From the NCBI GenBank assembly GCA_964344765.1, contig CAYFOM010000008.1:1-64000 (forward strand): a stretch of DNA of 64,000 nucleotides, written 5' to 3'. Each line of letters starts with the position of its first letter. Position 1 is the stretch's first letter. Both the position numbers and the translations under genes were made by a program. The notes under the pieces are model-generated. The model saw nothing but the letters and a program-made list of their open reading frames with translations. It had not been told where the DNA came from and searched no databases. Origin of the DNA: JACNIZ01 sp964344765. Lineage in GTDB: Bacteria; Planctomycetota; UBA1135. Of this stretch, positions 51,653 to 60,619 are shown in pieces.

Positions 51653-53071
51653 TCACTGCGGGCGGTCGGTTTCCCATGCCCCAACCACATCATGGGCGCG
51701 TGCTACAGCGGCTGGCACGCCGACTCCGTGATAGGAATCGCCGAGGAAATGCAGTCCGGGGAACTGCTTCTCCGCCTCGTTGAATTTGGCGACGCGATCC
51801 AGGTGGCCGAGAGTGTATTGCGGCACGACGTCGGTCCAGCGGGCAATCCATTGACGTTCCGGGTCGCCTTTGAGCCCCAGCAGAGGACGCAATGGGTCGA
51901 GCGCTGCATCCATCAACTTGTCATCGTCGAGGTGGATGGCTTCCGGGTCCAGGGTTCCGCCGAGCATGACGCGCAATTGCACGTAGCCGTCCGGGGTTTG
52001 GCTGGGGAAGATGGAGTGAGCGAACTGAACGCCAAGCGGACGGAATCCCTCTTTGCGCGGCGCCAAGAATCCGAAGCCATCGACTTGGCCGGTTGCATTT
52101 TCGCGCTTAAAGGCAACGGTGACCACGGCGAGGGAGGCGCCGGGGATGGCGTCGGCCGCGGCGTTGAGGCTCCGGCAATCTTCCTGCAACAATTCGGCGG
52201 CTACAGGTGCCGGGCATGCCATCAACAGCTTTTGTGCACGCGCGATTTCGGCGCCGTTCTGTTGCAGCGACCACCCGCCGTCTTTGCGCACGATTTGATC
52301 CGGCGCTTGCTTCAAGTGCACCTTCTCGTTTAACGGCTTGGCAATCTCTTTGGCCAAACCGCCAATGCCGTCGCTCATTGTTAATAAATTGCCGCGGCGA
52401 TAACGCGCTTGCAGCGAACCCGGCTCAATTTGCTTTTTGGCTTTGCGCAGGTTTTTCATGTGAGCAAAACCACCGGCCATGATGCTGCCGTGTTCGCGCT
52501 CGAATTTACTGAAAAGCGGGAACGCAGCCTTCACCGAAAGTTTGCGCGGATCGCCGGCAAAGACACCGCTGACGAATGCTTCAAACAAAGTCGCGGCCGC
52601 CTGCTTGCCAAATCGTCTGGTGGCAAAATCATGCACGCTTTCATCTCCGCCATCTTTGCGCGCACGGCGGGCAAACTCACTGATGAAACGAATACGTCCG
52701 CCCAAACTCATCAACGGCGTGCGCATAAAAGCCACCGGCCCGGTCGGCAGCGGCACCAGCGATCCTTGATGCAACAAAAAGCGGTCGCCTTGTGCATCGG
52801 CTGCCGATTCGGCTTCGGCGCCCATCGACTCAAGCAACTCCAACAAACGCGGTTCGCGGTTGAGCCAGCCCAACGGACCGAGCTCGACCACAAATCCATC
52901 TTCCTCAACCGTCAACGCTTTGCCACCGACGCGATCGGCCTTTTCAAAAACCGCGACCGAATGCTTGCGTTGATCGGCTAAGTTTGCAGCAGCCAGTCCG
53001 GCAAGCCCTGCGCCGACTACGGCGACGTCGGTAACGGGAATGGACGATTCAGTGGAAACTTGATTCATCAT
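51653..53071 (-). CDS. hemY: Protoporphyrinogen oxidase (HemY type)
   Basis: FAD-dependent oxidation of protoporphyrinogen IX to protoporphyrin IX, usually with O2 as acceptor. The FAD-binding VAVVGAGLAGLAAANLA (about residues 17-33) and VFEKADRVGGKALT are visible, with GFGFLAPRKEGFRPLG and the C-terminal HFLGDSYHGVGVPAAVARA. It is 472 residues and overlaps hemH by 4 bp. The name hemG is also used for this FAD enzyme. Confidence 0.94.
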   Translation of the reverse strand: MMNQVSTESSIPVTDVAVVGAGLAGLAAANLADQRKHSVAVFEKADRVGGKALTVEEDGFVVELGPLGWLNREPRLLELLESMGAEAESAADAQGDRFLLHQGSLVPLPTGPVAFMRTPLMSLGGRIRFISEFARRARKDGGDESVHDFATRRFGKQAAATLFEAFVSGVFAGDPRKLSVKAAFPLFSKFEREHGSIMAGGFAHMKNLRKAKKQIEPGSLQARYRRGNLLTMSDGIGGLAKEIAKPLNEKVHLKQAPDQIVRKDGGWSLQQNGAEIARAQKLLMACPAPVAAELLQEDCRSLNAAADAIPGASLAVVTVAFKRENATGQVDGFGFLAPRKEGFRPLGVQFAHSIFPSQTPDGYVQLRVMLGGTLDPEAIHLDDDKLMDAALDPLRPLLGLKGDPERQWIARWTDVVPQYTLGHLDRVAKFNEAEKQFPGLHFLGDSYHGVGVPAAVARAHDVVGAWETDRPQ

Positions 53072-54120
53072 GAACTCCGCTGCGGCAGGCCTAAGGACGC
53101 GTGAACTAATCCAGCCAACACTTGAATGAGGTCTTCTTCAGCGTTGAATGCCGGCACACGACTGACGAACTCGGCCCCGGCCTGCTTGGCGATGTGGGCG
53201 AGCTCGATATCGATTTCGAAAAGAGTTTCGATGTGGTCGTTGACGAAAGAGATCGGCAACACCACAAGGTTGCGCTCGCCGCTTTGGGCCAGCGCTTCCA
53301 TGGTTGCGTCGGTAGCCGGGCCCACCCACTTAAACGGCGTGGCGCGGCTTTGGAAGCACAAGGTGTGGGCTTGCTCCGACGGCAAACGATTCATCAAGCC
53401 AGCTACGCAAGCCTTAATTTGGTCGACGTACGGGTCACCGCGGCGCACGTAACTTTCCGGTACACCGTGGGCGCTGATGACCAAGTGCGGCGGTGTGGAA
53501 TTGTTTTGTTCTCCGTGGAGCTTTGCTTGATCCAAGCTTGCTTGCACACGTGCCGCCATCGCGTCGAGGTATGCCGTGTCTTCGGCCCAGGTATCGAGGA
53601 TTTGCACGTCGTTGGAGTTCATTCCAACTTCGCCACAGGCACGGCGCAAATCGCTCAGCGAGGCACCGGTGCTGGCGCTGGAGTAATGCGGGAATAACGA
53701 CAACGCCAAAAACCGCGTGCAACCATCGGCTTTCGCCCGCCGAAGAGCGTCGGCAGTAGTCGGCGGCGTGTAGGTCATCGCCGCGTAGCAACGGAATGCT
53801 TGTTCGCTGCAGCCATCGCCCTCACCGCCTTCGCGATTGAGCACGGCTTGCAGTGCCGCCGCTTGTTCCTCGGTAATGCGGTTGTTGGGCGAGCCTCCAC
53901 CGATCTGTTTGTATTGATCCTGCACCACCGGCGAACGCTTGCGCGCAACCAAATTCGCCAAGGGTTTGCGGAACCACGAAATCGGCGGTGGCAAGCGCAC
54001 CAAATCGGCGTCGGAGAACAGCGTGCGAATGTACTCCGGCACTTCCTCCAACGTCCGCGGCCCGCCCATTTGCATGAGCAGGATCGCGGTGCGTTCTTGT
54101 TGAGCAGTGGCGGAGCTCAT
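53068..54120 (-). CDS. hemH: Ferrochelatase
   Basis: Inserts Fe2+ into protoporphyrin IX to form protoheme, at the membrane or cytoplasm boundary. The 350-residue protein has LLMQMGGPRTLEEVPEYIR, the active-site histidine in VISAHGVPESYVRRGDPY and a late glutamate-containing family segment VVLPISFVNDHIETLFEID. It overlaps the hemY start by 4 bp, so the final two pathway enzymes are coupled. Confidence 0.95.
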   Translation of the reverse strand: MSSATAQQERTAILLMQMGGPRTLEEVPEYIRTLFSDADLVRLPPPISWFRKPLANLVARKRSPVVQDQYKQIGGGSPNNRITEEQAAALQAVLNREGGEGDGCSEQAFRCYAAMTYTPPTTADALRRAKADGCTRFLALSLFPHYSSASTGASLSDLRRACGEVGMNSNDVQILDTWAEDTAYLDAMAARVQASLDQAKLHGEQNNSTPPHLVISAHGVPESYVRRGDPYVDQIKACVAGLMNRLPSEQAHTLCFQSRATPFKWVGPATDATMEALAQSGERNLVVLPISFVNDHIETLFEIDIELAHIAKQAGAEFVSRVPAFNAEEDLIQVLAGLVHASLGLPQRSS

Positions 54121-54137
54121 GGATTGACGCGGAGTTG

Positions 54138-55556
54138 TTAAACCGTGCGCGAGAAACGCTGCCCTTCCTGTTCAGGTAGGTAAGCGTCGAACAACATGCA
54201 AATGTTGCGCAGGAAGGTGCGCCCTAGCTGCGTGACTTCAAGATGACGCTCGTCGCGAATCACCAAGCCGTCGTTTTCCATTTCAGCCAGCGCCGCCCAA
54301 GCGTCGGCGAAGGCTACGGTGAAGGGTTGCTGCAGATGGGATTCCACCTCAGCAAGGTCCAACCACAGGTTGCACATCAGCCGTTCAATGATCAGCTTGC
54401 GCACCTTGTCGTCGTCGCTCAGTTGCAGACCGCGGTGAACCGTGCAACCTTCCTCGTCGATGGCTTGATTCCAGCAATTCAGCTTAGCGTGGTTCTGCAT
54501 AAAGCAGCCCCCCACCTCGGAAATCGACGACACACCAAAGCCGACGTAATCCTCGCCCGGCTTCACCGTGTAGCCCATGAAGTTGCGGTATAAGCGATGC
54601 TCTTTCACCGCCTGCGCCATCGAATCTTCGGGTACGGCAAAGTGATCAAAACCGATTTCGACGTAGCCGCCATCCCCCGCCAATCGCTGTTTGCTGCGGC
54701 GGATCATGTGCAACTTCAATTCCGGTCCCGGCAATTGATCGCCGGGCATGCGCTCTTGCTGCGGGTGCAGCCACGGCACGTGAGCGTAGCTGTAAATCGC
54801 CAAGCGATCAGGCCGCATGCGCAAGACTTCGTCCAGGGTGTAATCCCAAGTCTTCGCCGTTTGGCCGGGCAAACCGTAAATCAAATCGAAGTTCACCGAT
54901 TCAAATCCCAATTCACGTGCAGTGTTGAGAATGGTTTCGGTTTGCTCCACCGTTTGATTGCGGTCAATCAGCTGCTGCACTTCCCAATCCAAGTCCTGCA
55001 CGCCTAAGGAAAGCCGACGGAACCCCAGATCGTAAATGGCCTGCAATTGCTCGCGCGTGGTCACCGGCGGATGCACCTCAATCGACACTTCGGCATCCGC
55101 CAGGATTTCAAAGTACTCGGTGATCATTGCCATCACCCGTTGGATTTGCTCCACCGACAAGTGCGTCGGCGTGCCGCCGCCCCAGTGCAAACCGGAGATC
55201 TGACGGCGATTCGGAAGTTTTTCAGCGGTGCGCTGAATCTCTAACTGCAAACGATCCAAATACTGCTCAACGATGTCCTCGCGCTTGCCAATGATGACGT
55301 TGCATGCGCAGAACAAGCAGCGGTGAATGCAGAAGGGAATGTGAATGTACATTCCCAGCGGCGCGTCGGCGTTGGCGTCGGCGTTTTGCAGAGCAATGCC
55401 CCACGCTTCGCCGTCGAATTCTTCTTTCCACGCCGGCGCGGTTGGGTACGAGGTGTAACGCGGCCCGACACGGTCGTATTTTTCGACCAAGTGTTGCGGT
55501 ACATCCAACACCGGCGCGTCGGCACCGCCATACGAATCAGGCGACGACGCTTGCAT
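54138..55556 (-). CDS. hemN: Oxygen-independent coproporphyrinogen III oxidase HemN
   Basis: Radical SAM enzyme decarboxylating coproporphyrinogen III to protoporphyrinogen IX without O2. The cluster motif CIHRCLFCAC (CxxxCxxC) is followed by the family-specific last cysteine. LHWGGGTPTHLSVEQI and DLIYGLPGQTAKTWDYTL are diagnostic. It is 472 residues. It starts inside the end of hemE (20-bp overlap). Confidence 0.95.
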   Translation of the reverse strand: MQASSPDSYGGADAPVLDVPQHLVEKYDRVGPRYTSYPTAPAWKEEFDGEAWGIALQNADANADAPLGMYIHIPFCIHRCLFCACNVIIGKREDIVEQYLDRLQLEIQRTAEKLPNRRQISGLHWGGGTPTHLSVEQIQRVMAMITEYFEILADAEVSIEVHPPVTTREQLQAIYDLGFRRLSLGVQDLDWEVQQLIDRNQTVEQTETILNTARELGFESVNFDLIYGLPGQTAKTWDYTLDEVLRMRPDRLAIYSYAHVPWLHPQQERMPGDQLPGPELKLHMIRRSKQRLAGDGGYVEIGFDHFAVPEDSMAQAVKEHRLYRNFMGYTVKPGEDYVGFGVSSISEVGGCFMQNHAKLNCWNQAIDEEGCTVHRGLQLSDDDKVRKLIIERLMCNLWLDLAEVESHLQQPFTVAFADAWAALAEMENDGLVIRDERHLEVTQLGRTFLRNICMLFDAYLPEQEGQRFSRTV

Positions 55557-56562
55557 GGTTGTACACCGTGTCTTTCAGCACCTGCAGATTCTCGACCGGC
55601 GTTTGCGGCAGCAAACCATGACCGAGGTTAAAGACGTGACCAGGACGACCGGCATTGCGGTCGAGGATGTCTTGCACCGTGGCGCGCACTGAATCGGTAG
55701 TTCCAAGCAGCGCACCCGGATCCATATTGCCTTGTACCGGCACGTGATCGCCGAGGAAGGCGCGGCCCTTATCCAGCGGCGTGCGCCAATCCAAACTTAG
55801 CGCATCAGCACCAGCTTCCGACATGGCTTGCATCAGGTGCGAGCCGTCTTTGATCAAGTACATGCGCGGCACCGTGTCCTTCAACGCGGCGAAAATCTTT
55901 TGCGCAGCCGGCAAGGCGGCACGGCGGTAAGTGTTTTCGTCGAGGATGCCGGCCCAAGTGTCGAACAGCTGGAAGGCTTCCACACCGGCATCGATTTGCA
56001 TGCGCAAGTAATCAATGGTCAGATCGGCCAAGCGGTCCATCAGCTCGGCGAAAAACTCAGGATCGCCGTGAATCGCCGCGCGCAGCCGCGCATGTTCACG
56101 CGAACCACCGCCATCCAACAAGTACGCCGCCATCGTCATCGGCGCGCCGGCAAAACCCAACATGGTGACGTGCTCCGGTAGCTCCTTTTTGACCAAGCGC
56201 ACCGCCTCGGCGACGTGCTCCAACGTGCCTGCCGGTGGCAGACAAACGCGATCCAAGTCCTCACGACCTTGCAACGGCTTTTCAAAAACCGGCCCCGGCG
56301 CAAAGTCGATGCCGAAGTCCAACGGCATCAATGGGGTCAGAATGTCGGCGAATAAAATCGCGCCATCCCACCCAAAGCGACGGATCGGCTGAAGCGTGAC
56401 CTCGGCCGCCAATTCCGGCGTCGACGCCATTTTGACGAAACCGTGTTCGGCCTTCAGCGCACGGTATTCCGGCAACACGCGACCGGCTTGACGCATCAAC
56501 CAAATCGGAGTGCGTTCGGTAGCTTCGCCGCGCAGGGCTTTCAAAATTAGTTTTTCGCTCAT
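55537..56562 (-). CDS. hemE: Uroporphyrinogen decarboxylase
   Basis: Removes four carboxylates from uroporphyrinogen III, making coproporphyrinogen III. The family signatures are TPIWLMRQAGRVLPEYR and VTLQPIRRFGWDGAILFADI; LGFAGAPMTMAAYLLDGGG is also typical. The ATG at 56562 (341 residues) overlaps the hemL stop by 4 bp; a start at 56589 would add nine residues with no homology. It is part of the unbroken hem run. Confidence 0.97.
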   Translation of the reverse strand: MSEKLILKALRGEATERTPIWLMRQAGRVLPEYRALKAEHGFVKMASTPELAAEVTLQPIRRFGWDGAILFADILTPLMPLDFGIDFAPGPVFEKPLQGREDLDRVCLPPAGTLEHVAEAVRLVKKELPEHVTMLGFAGAPMTMAAYLLDGGGSREHARLRAAIHGDPEFFAELMDRLADLTIDYLRMQIDAGVEAFQLFDTWAGILDENTYRRAALPAAQKIFAALKDTVPRMYLIKDGSHLMQAMSEAGADALSLDWRTPLDKGRAFLGDHVPVQGNMDPGALLGTTDSVRATVQDILDRNAGRPGHVFNLGHGLLPQTPVENLQVLKDTVYNHASVVA

Positions 56563-57875
56563 CGGCTTGCCTCCAGGGCTTCGTCCCATGCTTCGGCGGC
56601 CTTGTCCAAATCGGCTTCGGTCATCGCCATGTTCAAGAAGCCGACTTCATAAGCCGACGGTGCGATCAATACGTTGCACTCCAATAGCGCGTGGAAGAAT
56701 CGCTTGTAGCGTTCGGCCGCCGACTCGGGGATTTGGTCGTAGCGGCGCGGGGCTTCGTTGCTATCGAAGCACAACCAGAAGATCGATCCTTGCTGCACCA
56801 TGCACAGCTCGCTGCCGGCTTGGCGTTCGCGCTCGATCAAGGGTTGAATCAATTGATGCCAATAAGCTGCCAGTTCCTCTAACCGTTGCCAGCCGTCGGC
56901 TTCTTCCAAAGCGGTCACCGCAGCCAGGCCAGCAGCCATTCCCAACGGGTTGCCGCTCAAGGTGCCGGCTTGGTAAACGCCGCCTTGCGGGCTGACCAAA
57001 TCCATCAGCTCGGCTGGTCCGGCGTAAGCGCCCACCGGCAATCCACCACCGATGACTTTGCCGTAGGTGACCAGATCAGCTTCGTAGTTATTGCGCTTGC
57101 AGAAGCCGCCATCGGCCAGGCGGAAGCCGGTGATGACCTCATCGACGATCAGCAAGGTGCCGTGTTCGCGGGTGATGTCGCGCAGCTTCTTCAACCACTC
57201 CTGGCGCTGTACCAACAAGCCGCAGTTGGCGGGAATTCCCTCAAGGAACACCGCTGCAGTTTTGTCGCCGTTGGCTTCAAACCACTGCTCCAAGGCGCCT
57301 TCGTCGTCCAATGGCAAAATGCCGGTCAAATCGCTGGTGGCTTGCGGCACACCAGCCGACGAAGATTCACCTGTGGTTGCCAAACCGGATCCGGCGCGCA
57401 CTAGGAAGGCGTCGGCGTGGCCGTGATAGCAGCCGTCGAACTTCACCACCCAGTCACGGCCGGTTGCCGCGCGCGCCAAACGCAAAGCCGACATCGTCGC
57501 TTCGGTGCCGGAGTTCACAAAGCGAACCTTTTCGGCAATCGGCGACAGTTGGCAGATCTTTTCGGCGAGCAAGATTTCGTCTTTGCAAGGTGCGCCAAAG
57601 CTGGTGCCGCGCGCGGCGGCTTGCTGTACGGCTTCGGTTACCGCCGGATGGGCATGACCCAAGATCAACGGTCCCCAAGAACCGATGAAATCCAGGTACT
57701 TGCCGCCATCTTCAGTGGTCACATAAGTGCCGGAAGCCTGCTGGAACACCAAAGGCGTGCCGCCGACCGATCCAAAGGCGCGCACCGGCGAGGAAACGCC
57801 GCCGGGCATGACGTCGCAGGCGCGCTGGTAAAGCTCGGCGCTGGTTGCGAACGGATTCGTAGTGGTGGTTTGCAT
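56559..57875 (-). CDS. hemL: Glutamate-1-semialdehyde 2,1-aminomutase
   Basis: PLP enzyme making 5-aminolevulinate from glutamate-1-semialdehyde, the second step of the C5 route. From ATG 57875 it has 438 residues, matching the family; an extension of 105 residues upstream is arginine-rich and antisense-like, so rejected. Visible are VMPGGVSSPVRAFGSVGG, FVNSGTEATMSALRLARA, FDGCYHGHADAFLV and the PLP lysine in VTYGKVIGGGLPVGAYAG. It lies 5 bp after hemB and overlaps hemE by 4 bp. Confidence 0.97.
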   Translation of the reverse strand: MQTTTTNPFATSAELYQRACDVMPGGVSSPVRAFGSVGGTPLVFQQASGTYVTTEDGGKYLDFIGSWGPLILGHAHPAVTEAVQQAAARGTSFGAPCKDEILLAEKICQLSPIAEKVRFVNSGTEATMSALRLARAATGRDWVVKFDGCYHGHADAFLVRAGSGLATTGESSSAGVPQATSDLTGILPLDDEGALEQWFEANGDKTAAVFLEGIPANCGLLVQRQEWLKKLRDITREHGTLLIVDEVITGFRLADGGFCKRNNYEADLVTYGKVIGGGLPVGAYAGPAELMDLVSPQGGVYQAGTLSGNPLGMAAGLAAVTALEEADGWQRLEELAAYWHQLIQPLIERERQAGSELCMVQQGSIFWLCFDSNEAPRRYDQIPESAAERYKRFFHALLECNVLIAPSAYEVGFLNMAMTEADLDKAAEAWDEALEASR

Positions 57876-57880
57876 GACGA

Positions 57881-58858
57881 TTAAGCCAGCCACTTTTGGG
57901 CGGCCAGATGACTTGCGTGGTAAGTGATGATGCAATCGGCACCGGCGCGACGAATCGCTCCAAGCACCTCTAAGGTCATGGCCCGTTCGTCGGCCAACCC
58001 TTCGCGGGCGGCAACTTTGACCATGCTGTATTCGCCGCTGACGTTGTACGCGCAAACCGGAACCGGGCTGTGTTCGGCGAAGTCGCGAATGATGTCGAGG
58101 TAAGCCATTGCCGGCTTGACCATGACCATGTCGGCGCCTTCGTCTACATCGAGTTCCAACTCGCGCATTGCCTCGCGGCGGTTGCGCCAATCCATTTGGT
58201 AGCTGCGGCGGTCGCCAAATGACGGCGACGAACCGGCGGCATCGCGGAATGGACCGTAAAACGCGCTGGCGTACTTGGCGGTGTAGGCCAGAATCGAAGT
58301 ATTGGTGAACCCCGCTTGGTCGAGGGTGCTGCGAATTGCACCTACGCGGCCATCCATCATGTCGGACGGCGAAACGAAGTCGGCGCCGGCGTCGGCAAGT
58401 ACCGCGGCCATTTGGCTGAGCGCTGCAACCGATTCATCGTTGACAATTTCTTCTGCCTTCACAAAACCGCAGTGACCATGATCGGTGTACGGGCATAGGC
58501 AGACGTCGACCATGACGATCAAATCGTCACCGAACTTCTCTTTGAGCAAGCGAACCGCTACCGGCACTTCACCTTGCTCATCCAACGCGCCGCTGGCTTC
58601 GCCATCTTTATGTTCGGGCGCGCCGAACAACATCACCGAGCGAACGCCGCTATTTAAGTCGCGCTCAACGATGGGCAGCAGATGATCGGCGGTGTAGCGC
58701 TCAATCCCCGGCAAGCTGCCGATGGTTTCGGTGCGGCCTTCACCCGGCAAAACAAAATGGCCTTGCACCAATTGGCGCAGCTCCAATCCGGGCTCGGCTG
58801 CGAGGTCTCGCAGGGCGGACGTTTGGCGCCAGCGACGAGGTCGAATGGGGAGTTGCAT
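57881..58858 (-). CDS. hemB: Delta-aminolevulinic acid dehydratase
   Basis: Porphobilinogen synthase: condenses two 5-aminolevulinate molecules. The cysteine-rich metal site VDVCLCPYTDHGHCGF marks the zinc-dependent class. The two active-site lysines lie in ILAYTAKYASAFYGPF and MVKPAMAYLDI. The 325-residue length is normal. It is separated from hemD by 76 bp, the largest gap in the hem run, and from hemL by 5 bp. Confidence 0.97.
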   Translation of the reverse strand: MQLPIRPRRWRQTSALRDLAAEPGLELRQLVQGHFVLPGEGRTETIGSLPGIERYTADHLLPIVERDLNSGVRSVMLFGAPEHKDGEASGALDEQGEVPVAVRLLKEKFGDDLIVMVDVCLCPYTDHGHCGFVKAEEIVNDESVAALSQMAAVLADAGADFVSPSDMMDGRVGAIRSTLDQAGFTNTSILAYTAKYASAFYGPFRDAAGSSPSFGDRRSYQMDWRNRREAMRELELDVDEGADMVMVKPAMAYLDIIRDFAEHSPVPVCAYNVSGEYSMVKVAAREGLADERAMTLEVLGAIRRAGADCIITYHASHLAAQKWLA

Positions 58859-58934
58859 GTTTAGTGGTGGATGGCGTGTGGACGGGCGCGTGGTGAAAGG
58901 CGCATTTCCGGCGCGGGCAGCGCCGATGGGCGCG

Positions 58935-59684
58935 TTAGTCGTCCGGAGTCAGGCCGGCGAGGTACTCGGCCAAGCATTCCGGCTTGGGCAGCTGCAGCAC
59001 ACCGTCGAGAGTGAATCCCAACTCTTCGGCGGCACCAGCGGTGGAGTTGCCCAGCGCAATCACATGCTGTTGCGCCGGATCGGAAACGCGGCTGCGCAGG
59101 GCGCGACCGCCGGAAGGCGAGAACAACAACACCGGCTCATTTGCGGCTGGAAGTTCGCTGCCTTCGGAAATGCCTTCGGTGCGGTAAACCGGAACGCATT
59201 TGATGGTCCAGCCATTGGCTTCCAGCTCTTCCTTCATTTCCGGGCGCGGATCTTCGGCGCGCAACCACAACAGCGGACGGCTTTCGGCATCGCCGCTGCC
59301 GTTCAACTTCATGAACTGCTCGGCCAATGCTTGACCGCCCCTACCATCGGCGACCATCGCTTGATCCAGCAACGGCAGCCGATCCCCCAAGCGCTTCAGC
59401 GCGCCCAAGGTGCCGGGACCGACGACGGCGATTTTCATCTCCGCCAGGATGGGCCAATGCGGCAACAGGTTCTCTAAGCCGTAGCGCACCGCGCCGGAGC
59501 TGGTCAGCAACAGCCAATCACCGGCTTGAAGCTGCTCCATGACTTCCGTCCCCGATGGCTCTAGAGCCAGAGCTTGGCGCTTAATCAGCGCAATCGGTTT
59601 GGCTTTCCAACCGGATTCTTCGGCGGCCTTCATCCAAGAAGCTGCGCCGAAAGGCTCGCGACCGATCCACAACGTAGGACTCAT
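58935..59684 (-). CDS. hemD: Uroporphyrinogen-III synthase
   Basis: Closes hydroxymethylbilane to uroporphyrinogen III. The family diverges strongly; here LLLTSSGAVRYGLENLL, IAVVGPGTLGALKRLGD, VPVYRTEGIS and VIALGNSTAGAAEELGF fit the two-domain HemD fold. It has 249 residues and lies 2 bp after hemC, which supplies its substrate. Confidence 0.9.
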   Translation of the reverse strand: MSPTLWIGREPFGAASWMKAAEESGWKAKPIALIKRQALALEPSGTEVMEQLQAGDWLLLTSSGAVRYGLENLLPHWPILAEMKIAVVGPGTLGALKRLGDRLPLLDQAMVADGRGGQALAEQFMKLNGSGDAESRPLLWLRAEDPRPEMKEELEANGWTIKCVPVYRTEGISEGSELPAANEPVLLFSPSGGRALRSRVSDPAQQHVIALGNSTAGAAEELGFTLDGVLQLPKPECLAEYLAGLTPDD

Positions 59685-59686
59685 GA

Positions 59687-60604
59687 TCAGACTCCATTGG
59701 CCGAAGGGGTTGCGGTTAGCTGATCGCGCACCTGCGCAACCAGTTGCTCAGCATCGGCCCCAACCAGGGTGCAACGCTGCAGCGGACCGTCTTCGACGCC
59801 TAAGGATGCTACCAGCTCAAAGCCTTCTTCTACGCGCGTTGCCGAAGCGCCAAGAGGCAAGCTACAACCACCGCCCAGGGCGCGTAGCAAGCTGCGTTCG
59901 ATGTCGACCAGTTCGGCGTCGTCGGCGATGTGCAAGTGAGCGAGCAAATCGCGGGTTTGAGTATCGTCGGCGCGGCATTCGACGGCCAATGCGCCTTGAC
60001 CAGGAGCTCCAGGCCAGGTCGGATGATCCATGGTGACGACCTGAAGTCCACTGAGATCGCTGTTTAAGCGACGCAGCCCTGCAGAAGCCAACACAATCGC
60101 GTCGTACTCGCCGTCGCGAAGCTTTTGCACCCGCGTCGGCACGTTGCCGCGCAACAGTTTGACTTCGCAATCCGGCAGCAAATCGGCCAAAAGGGCACTG
60201 CGCCGCGCCGCCGACGTACCGATCACAGAGCCGGCTTTGACGAGCAACGGCTTTCTCCCTGGATCAACCGCCTCCTCGCGAATCAGCAAGCAATCGCGTG
60301 CATCCTCGCGCGGCGGCACGGCACCACGGCACAGGCCGGCCACTTGTTCAGCCGGCAAATCCTTCAGCGAATGCACCGCGTAATCGGCGCGACCGTCAAA
60401 CAGCGCCTGCTGCACCTCTTTGGTGAACAGGCCGACGCCACCGACTTGATCCAAGCGCACATCCAGCACCTGATCGCCGATGGTTTTGACGATAACGAGT
60501 TCCGTTTCCGCACCGGTCGCTTCCTTCAGGGAAGCAGCGACGGCTTTGGACTGGGTCAAGGCCAGATCGCTTCCGCGTGTGGCCAGGCGTAGGGGGTGGC
60601 TCAT
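59687..60604 (-). CDS. hemC: Porphobilinogen deaminase (hydroxymethylbilane synthase)
   Basis: Polymerises four porphobilinogens to hydroxymethylbilane. The dipyrromethane cofactor cysteine is in LLRALGGGCSLPLGASA. LRLATRGSDLALTQSKAVAA at the N-terminus, DYAVHSLKDLPA and GTSAARRSALLADLLPDCEV are hallmarks. It has 305 residues, and the gene lies 15 bp after hemA and 2 bp before hemD. Confidence 0.97.
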   Translation of the reverse strand: MSHPLRLATRGSDLALTQSKAVAASLKEATGAETELVIVKTIGDQVLDVRLDQVGGVGLFTKEVQQALFDGRADYAVHSLKDLPAEQVAGLCRGAVPPREDARDCLLIREEAVDPGRKPLLVKAGSVIGTSAARRSALLADLLPDCEVKLLRGNVPTRVQKLRDGEYDAIVLASAGLRRLNSDLSGLQVVTMDHPTWPGAPGQGALAVECRADDTQTRDLLAHLHIADDAELVDIERSLLRALGGGCSLPLGASATRVEEGFELVASLGVEDGPLQRCTLVGADAEQLVAQVRDQLTATPSANGV

Positions 60605-60619
60605 CCTTTGCCTCGTGGT

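Noticed and set aside
57876..58190. A 105-residue N-terminal extension of HemL
   Set aside because: It is arginine-rich, overlaps hemB out of frame, and HemL homologues start at the ATG at 57875.
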